Below, piece after piece: positions 12,171 through 16,118 of a stretch of DNA of 16,118 nt. The stretch lies in contig JAGFXS010000009.1 of the NCBI GenBank assembly GCA_017861415.1, positions 1 to 16,118 on the forward strand, in the 5' to 3' direction. Positions within the stretch are counted from its first letter, which is position 1; each line of letters begins with the position of its first letter. This DNA comes from Bacillota bacterium (GTDB lineage Bacteria > Bacillota > Clostridia > Oscillospirales > Oscillospiraceae). The notes under the pieces are model-generated. The model ran no database searches. It saw only the letters and a program-made list of their open reading frames with translations, and was not told the DNA's origin. The translations under genes were made by a program, and so were the position numbers.

Positions 12171-12599
12171 ATGTATTATTTAACAGCAGAAGCGGCCTTT
12201 GATTCCGCGCATTTTCTCAATGGCTACGAGGGTAAATGCGCCAATCTCCACGGACACCGTTGGCGTGTGGTGGCGAAGGTGCGGGGTGAGAAGCTCCAGG
12301 AGTCGGGGGAAAAGGTGGGCATGCTATTAGATTTCTCTGATTTGAAACGGGAACTTAGGGCCTTGGCAGAGACCTTAGATCACAAACTGATCGTTGAAAA
12401 GTATAGTCTTCAGCTTTCTACCATGGACGCTATGGAGGCCGAGGGCTTTGAAGTGGTAGAATTGCCTTTCCGGCCCACGGCGGAGAATTTGGCCAGGCAC
12501 CTCTATCAGGAGATGGAAAAGCTGGGCTTTCCTATGGTGTCCATGACGGTGTATGAAACGCCGGATAACTGTGCCGTCTACGAGGAGGGAAGGTTATGA
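12171..12599 (+). CDS. queD: 6-carboxy-5,6,7,8-tetrahydropterin synthase QueD
   Basis: QueD converts dihydroneopterin triphosphate, the FolE product, into 6-carboxytetrahydropterin, the second step toward queuosine. The 142-residue protein has zinc ligands His14, His27 and His29, the catalytic Cys23 in CANLHGH, Asp70-His71 of the catalytic dyad region, PTAENLA (102-108) and the pterin-anchoring Glu129 in YETPDNCAVY. It is slightly longer than typical members (about 120 residues), with extra residues around 72-95. The frame stays open back to 12051 through the riboswitch leader; the ATG at 12171 is chosen because the protein then starts at the first beta strand and AAAGG lies 8 nt upstream. 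It overlaps queE by 4 nt (ATGA). Confidence 0.96.
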   Translation: MYYLTAEAAFDSAHFLNGYEGKCANLHGHRWRVVAKVRGEKLQESGEKVGMLLDFSDLKRELRALAETLDHKLIVEKYSLQLSTMDAMEAEGFEVVELPFRPTAENLARHLYQEMEKLGFPMVSMTVYETPDNCAVYEEGRL

Positions 12600-13258
12600 C
12601 CTATCCCATTGCCGAGTGCTTTCTGAGCATCAACGGAGAAGGGCAGCGGGCGGGAGAACTGGCAGTATTTCTGCGTTTTTCTGGCTGCAACCTTGCCTGT
12701 TCCTATTGTGACACCGCTTGGGCCAACGATCCGGATTGCCCGACAGAGCCCATGGAGACCAATAAGATTCTATCCTTTGTGGCTGATTCCGGGGCGAGGA
12801 ATGTGACGTTGACAGGAGGGGAACCGTTGCTCCAACCCGGGATAGGGGAGCTCCTTCGCGCGCTCACCGGGGCTGGCCTTGACGTGGAGGTGGAGACCAA
12901 CGGCAGTATCCCCTTAGAACCCTTCCGGCAAGCGGCCCCGCTGGTGAGATTCACTATGGATTACAAGCTGCCCGGCAGCGGCATGGAGGCACAGATGCAC
13001 CTTCCCAATCTGGAGCAGCTGCGTGGGGAGGACACCTTGAAGCTGGTCTGCGGCAGCCATGAGGATTTGCTGCGGGTGAAGACTCTGCTGGAGACGACCA
13101 CCATCGGAACGGGTGTCCGGCTGTACATAAGTCCGGTCTTTGGGCAAATTACCCCACAGGAGATTGTGGAATACATGAAAAAGGAAAAACTGGCGGGGGT
13201 GCGGCTGCAGTTGCAGCTTCACAAATTCATCTGGCCGCCGGAGCAAAGGGGGGTGTAA
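12596..13258 (+). CDS. queE: 7-carboxy-7-deazaguanine synthase QueE
   Basis: A radical-SAM enzyme that contracts the ring of 6-carboxytetrahydropterin to 7-carboxy-7-deazaguanine. The 220-residue protein carries the cluster motif CNLACSYC (Cys31, Cys35, Cys38; CX3CX2C), preceded by the QueE signature INGEGQRAG (12-20), and the SAM-contacting GGEP (74-77). The C-terminus [23 protein letters not shown] matches the family end, in which LQLHK is characteristic. The start overlaps the queD stop as ATGA, indicating coupling, and folE starts 4 bp after its stop. Confidence 0.97.
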   Translation: MTYPIAECFLSINGEGQRAGELAVFLRFSGCNLACSYCDTAWANDPDCPTEPMETNKILSFVADSGARNVTLTGGEPLLQPGIGELLRALTGAGLDVEVETNGSIPLEPFRQAAPLVRFTMDYKLPGSGMEAQMHLPNLEQLRGEDTLKLVCGSHEDLLRVKTLLETTTIGTGVRLYISPVFGQITPQEIVEYMKKEKLAGVRLQLQLHKFIWPPEQRGV

Positions 13259-13262
13259 GCCA

Positions 13263-13832
13263 ATGGCCATTGATGTAAAAAAGATTCAGGACCATGTCCG
13301 CGGGATTCTGGAAGCTCTGGGGGAAGATCCAAACCGGGAGGGCCTGCGTGAAACGCCGGACAGGGTGGCCCGGATGTATGCGGAGATATTTCAGGGGATT
13401 CAGTACAGTAATCAGGAGATTGGAGAGCTGTTTTGCAAAACCTTTGAGGAGGACAGTCTCACCGATAGCAGCGATATGGTTCAGGTGAAGGACATCGAAG
13501 TGTTCAGCTATTGTGAGCACCACATGGCTCTCATGTATGACATGAAGGTCAGCGTGGCCTATCTGCCACAGGGCCGGGTGTTGGGTCTGTCCAAAATTGC
13601 GCGAATTGTGGACATGGCCGCCCGGCGTCTTCAGTTGCAGGAACGGCTGGGCAGCGACATTGCAGAAATCATGACCCAGGTGACCGGCTCCCAAGATGTG
13701 GCGGTGACCATTGAGGCCTGTCATAGCTGCATGACCGCCCGGGGCGTTCAAAAGGCGGGAGCGAAGACTTATACCACCACCTTCCGAGGACGGTTCCAGG
13801 ACGATGTTGGCCTGCAGGCGCGGCTGCGATAA
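13263..13832 (+). CDS. folE: GTP cyclohydrolase I FolE (type IA)
   Basis: FolE opens GTP to dihydroneopterin triphosphate, the entry substrate for QueD and also for folate. The 189-residue protein shows the zinc ligands Cys84 and His87 in CEHHM and Cys156 in [10 protein letters not shown], spaced as in the E. coli enzyme, plus [16 protein letters not shown] (24-39), [23 protein letters not shown] (107-129) and TTTFRGRF near the end. It lies within the que operon between queE and queC, so here it is probably dedicated to preQ1 supply; whether it also serves folate cannot be told from this window. Confidence 0.96.
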   Translation: MAIDVKKIQDHVRGILEALGEDPNREGLRETPDRVARMYAEIFQGIQYSNQEIGELFCKTFEEDSLTDSSDMVQVKDIEVFSYCEHHMALMYDMKVSVAYLPQGRVLGLSKIARIVDMAARRLQLQERLGSDIAEIMTQVTGSQDVAVTIEACHSCMTARGVQKAGAKTYTTTFRGRFQDDVGLQARLR

Positions 13833-13854
13833 AGACATAGAGAAGGAGAAGCGT

Positions 13855-14541
13855 ATGAAAGCGATGGTATTGTTAAGCGGCGGGGTGGACTCTACCACCC
13901 TTTTGGCCATGGCGGTGGAGGAGTATGGACGGGAGAATGTGATGGCGCTGTCTATGTCTTATGGGCAAAAGCATCAACGGGAACTCTGGTCGGCGGAGCA
14001 AATCGCCGGACACTACGGAGTGGAAAAGCGGGATTTGAACCTTGCGGAGATTTTCTGCCATAGTAACTCCTCCCTTCTGGCCCATTCGGAGGAATCGATC
14101 CCTCGGGGCAGCTACGGGGAGCAGAAGGGGTCGGCAGCGGATGGACTTGTCTCCACCTACGTTCCTTTCCGGAACGGACTGTTTCTCGCAGCCGCCGCTA
14201 GCGTGGCCTTAGGTAGCGGCTGCGGGGTTCTTTGCTATGGCGCTCATCACGATGATGTGGCCGTGGCTGCCTACCCCGACTGTTCCGCAGCCTTTGTAGA
14301 GGCTATGGACCGGGCCATTTTCGAGGGCAGCGGCGGACAACTTCGGGTAATGGCGCCCTTTGTGGAATGGGACAAGGCGCAGATTGTGAAAAAGGGTCTG
14401 GAACTAGGGGTCCCCTATGAGCTGACCTGGTCCTGCTATGAGGGGGGCGAAACTCCCTGCGGCCATTGCGGCACCTGCAAGGACCGGCAGAAGGCTTTTG
14501 AATTAAACGGGGTAAAAGATCCCCTTTTGATAGGAGGATAA
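13855..14541 (+). CDS. queC: 7-cyano-7-deazaguanine synthase QueC
   Basis: QueC uses ATP and ammonia to turn 7-carboxy-7-deazaguanine into preQ0. The 228-residue protein has the PP-loop SGGVDS (8-13), SYGQKHQREL (35-44), the TYVPFRN motif (101-107), YGAHHDD (128-134), AYPDC (139-143) and a zinc site of Cys194, Cys202, Cys205 and Cys208 in the tail. The ATG at 13855 with AGAAGGAG 6 nt upstream is chosen over an earlier in-frame ATG at 13804, which would add 17 residues overlapping folE with no family similarity. queF begins 3 bp after the stop. Confidence 0.97.
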   Translation: MKAMVLLSGGVDSTTLLAMAVEEYGRENVMALSMSYGQKHQRELWSAEQIAGHYGVEKRDLNLAEIFCHSNSSLLAHSEESIPRGSYGEQKGSAADGLVSTYVPFRNGLFLAAAASVALGSGCGVLCYGAHHDDVAVAAYPDCSAAFVEAMDRAIFEGSGGQLRVMAPFVEWDKAQIVKKGLELGVPYELTWSCYEGGETPCGHCGTCKDRQKAFELNGVKDPLLIGG

Positions 14542-14544
14542 GCC

Positions 14545-15042
14545 ATGAGCGGAAGAACGGAAGAGCAGTTGGGTGGCATCACCCTTTTGGGTAATCAAGG
14601 AACCAATTATCCCACAGATTACGACCCCAGTGTACTGGAGACCTTTGAAAATAAGCACCCGGATGGAGATTACTTTGTCAAGTTTAACTGTCCGGAATTT
14701 ACCTCCCTGTGTCCCATGACCGGGCAGCCTGACTTTGCCACCATTTATATCTCCTATGTGCCAAGTATCCGCATGGTGGAGAGTAAAAGCCTGAAGCTCT
14801 ATCTTTTTTCCTTCCGGAATCACGGGGACTTTCACGAGGACTGCGTGAATACGATGATGAAAGATCTCATCCACCTTATGGACCCTAAGTACATCGAAAT
14901 CTGGGGGAAATTTACTCCCCGGGGCGGCATTTCCATTGACCCATATTGTAACTATGGAAAGCCCGGCACCCGATGGGAGGAGGTTGCTTGGAACCGCCTC
15001 TCCCAGCACGATCTATACCCTGAGCGGGTGGATAACCGATAG
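14545..15042 (+). CDS. queF: NADPH-dependent 7-cyano-7-deazaguanine reductase QueF (short, type I)
   Basis: QueF reduces the nitrile of preQ0 to the aminomethyl group of preQ1, the last step encoded here and the ligand of the upstream riboswitch. The 165-residue protein is the single-domain form. Catalytic Cys56 in [11 protein letters not shown] forms the thioimide and Asp63 lies 7 residues later, as in the Bacillus enzyme. The QueF motif [20 protein letters not shown] (79-98) includes the NADPH and substrate contacts. AGGAGG lies about 8 nt before the ATG. The 3-bp gap to queC makes it an operon member. Confidence 0.97.
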   Translation: MSGRTEEQLGGITLLGNQGTNYPTDYDPSVLETFENKHPDGDYFVKFNCPEFTSLCPMTGQPDFATIYISYVPSIRMVESKSLKLYLFSFRNHGDFHEDCVNTMMKDLIHLMDPKYIEIWGKFTPRGGISIDPYCNYGKPGTRWEEVAWNRLSQHDLYPERVDNR

Positions 15043-15057
15043 GAGGAGAGTGCGTCT

Positions 15058-16118
15058 ATGAAAAAAGTATCGGAACTGGAATACAGGCGGGTAACCTGGG
15101 AGGAGATGGCTGCGGAAGGGCAGTCCATCGTTGAAGAGGTGAAGAGAGCGCAGTCGGCGGCACAGGTGCTGGAAGCCCGAAATCGCTATGTGAAACTGGT
15201 GGAAGCCTACCACACGGCGGCAGCCCTGTCCCACATGCGCTATACCATCAATACCGCCGATGAATATTATCTGGCAGAAAAGGATTATTACGACGAGATC
15301 GGCCCCAAAGTTCAGAATTTGCTTCTGGACTATGCCAAGGCTATGCTAGCGACCCCGTTTCGCCGGGAGCTGGAGGAGAGCGGGGCGGTGATCCCTTTGG
15401 TGTTCCGTGCCTTTGAGGTGGAGGTGAAGGCCATCTCTCCAGAGATCATAGAGGACATGATCGAGGAAAATAAGCTCACCAGTGAATACTCCCGCCTGAT
15501 GGCGGGGATGGAGTTCCCCTTCCGGGGGGAGCGGCTGCCTCGTCCCATGCTGATGAAATACGCCAAGGACGAAGACCGCAGCACAAGACGGGAGGCCTAT
15601 GAGGCCCTGGGCAACACCCTCAAGGAGCACGGAGAGCAGTTGGATCAGATCTTTGACAAGCTGGTGAAGGTACGGGATCGGATGGCCAAGAAGATGGGCT
15701 ATCGAAACTTTGTGGAGCTTGGAGACTACCGCATGGGTCGTTTGGGCTACGGAAGGCCGGAGATCATCAAATTCCGTGATAATGTGGAGCGGGATATCGT
15801 GCCCCTAGTGTCCCGCCTGCGGCTGGAGAATGCCAGACGTCTGGGTCTTTCCGAGCTGAAGCTCTATGACCATGACATCATTATCCCAGGGGGAGACCCC
15901 AAACCCCAGGGCGGCAAGGAGGAGATCTTCCGGGCGGCCCGGGAGATGTATCGCGATATGGGGGATGACACGGCCCGCTTCTTTGATTTTATGTTGGAGA
16001 CAGATGCCTTCGACGTAGAGTCCCGGAAAAACAAGTGGGGCGGTGGCTACTGTACGGAGTTTCCCGCGTATAAGCAACCGTTTATTCTTGCAAACTTTAA
16101 CGGCACCTCTGGGGATGT
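15058..16118 (+). CDS. M3-family oligoendopeptidase (partial, catalytic domain cut by window edge)
   Basis: The frame is open from the ATG at 15058 to the right edge (353 codons). The sequence resembles the M3B group of zinc oligopeptidases: N-terminal helical region with EYRRVTWEEM and repeated coiled helices, DRSTRREAYEALG near residue 176, DKLVKVRDRMAKKMGYRNFVELGDYRMGR near 198-226, and KWGGGYCTEFPAYKQPFILANFNGTSGD at the right edge, the segment that normally comes just before the HEXXH zinc motif. The zinc site itself therefore lies outside the window and is not seen. No signal peptide. AGGAGGAG lies 9 nt upstream, and 15 bp separate it from queF, so read-through from the que operon is likely even though the function looks unrelated. 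Confidence 0.88.
   Translation, partial: MKKVSELEYRRVTWEEMAAEGQSIVEEVKRAQSAAQVLEARNRYVKLVEAYHTAAALSHMRYTINTADEYYLAEKDYYDEIGPKVQNLLLDYAKAMLATPFRRELEESGAVIPLVFRAFEVEVKAISPEIIEDMIEENKLTSEYSRLMAGMEFPFRGERLPRPMLMKYAKDEDRSTRREAYEALGNTLKEHGEQLDQIFDKLVKVRDRMAKKMGYRNFVELGDYRMGRLGYGRPEIIKFRDNVERDIVPLVSRLRLENARRLGLSELKLYDHDIIIPGGDPKPQGGKEEIFRAAREMYRDMGDDTARFFDFMLETDAFDVESRKNKWGGGYCTEFPAYKQPFILANFNGTSGD

Noticed and set aside
13227..13910. Open frame of 227 codons on the minus strand across folE
   Set aside because: Antisense to FolE zinc-binding and substrate motifs and to the start of queC; no ribosome site or recognisable domain.
1..16118. tRNA, rRNA, CRISPR arrays, insertion sequences, att sites
   Set aside because: I looked for cloverleaf-like sequences, regularly spaced repeats, transposase motifs and long terminal inverted repeats by eye and saw none.

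Overview
The window reads as a compact, high-GC chromosomal segment of an anaerobic Firmicute. Clostridia, and probably an Oscillospiraceae relative, is the best guess. The support is a NiaR (YrxA-type) NAD repressor, a short NadB, a PcrA with an insert after the Walker A motif, separate coaB and coaC genes, and a preQ1-I riboswitch driving a que operon. Taxonomy is inferred from gene style only; no search was possible. I see no phage, transposon, CRISPR or plasmid signature. Almost everything is housekeeping metabolism in tight operons.

Layout. (1) On the minus strand, 4821 down to 1, lies an NAD de novo operon: nadB, nadC, niaR, nadA and a lipoprotein substrate-binding protein that runs off the left edge. 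It has a near-consensus promoter at 4793-4821 and a leader of about 240 nt full of hairpins. (2) Divergent from it, pcrA (4946-7384, plus) has its own near-consensus promoter, whose -10 is flanked by a 10-bp direct repeat. (3) A 3-methyladenine DNA glycosylase (7411-8025, minus) converges on pcrA. (4) murC (8198-9577, plus) diverges from the glycosylase; a palindrome sits between the two start regions. (5) coaB, coaC and a P1-family peptidase (9717-11995, plus) overlap one another and form a translationally coupled set. (6) A preQ1-I riboswitch and long leader (12009-12170) precede queD, queE, folE, queC and queF (12171-15042), a complete route from GTP to preQ1. An M3-family oligopeptidase follows and is cut by the right edge.

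How the genes work together. NadB and NadA make quinolinate from aspartate and dihydroxyacetone phosphate, NadC converts it to nicotinate mononucleotide, and NiaR, encoded inside the operon, is expected to repress it when niacin is available. CoaB and CoaC carry out consecutive steps from phosphopantothenate to phosphopantetheine. FolE, QueD, QueE, QueC and QueF act in series to make preQ1, which should feed back through the riboswitch.

Most worth a second look: the structured nadB leader, the substrate-binding lipoprotein attached to the NAD operon, the P1 peptidase coupled to coaB-coaC, and the direct-repeat and palindromic elements in the two divergent intergenic regions. I found no clearly new multi-gene system.
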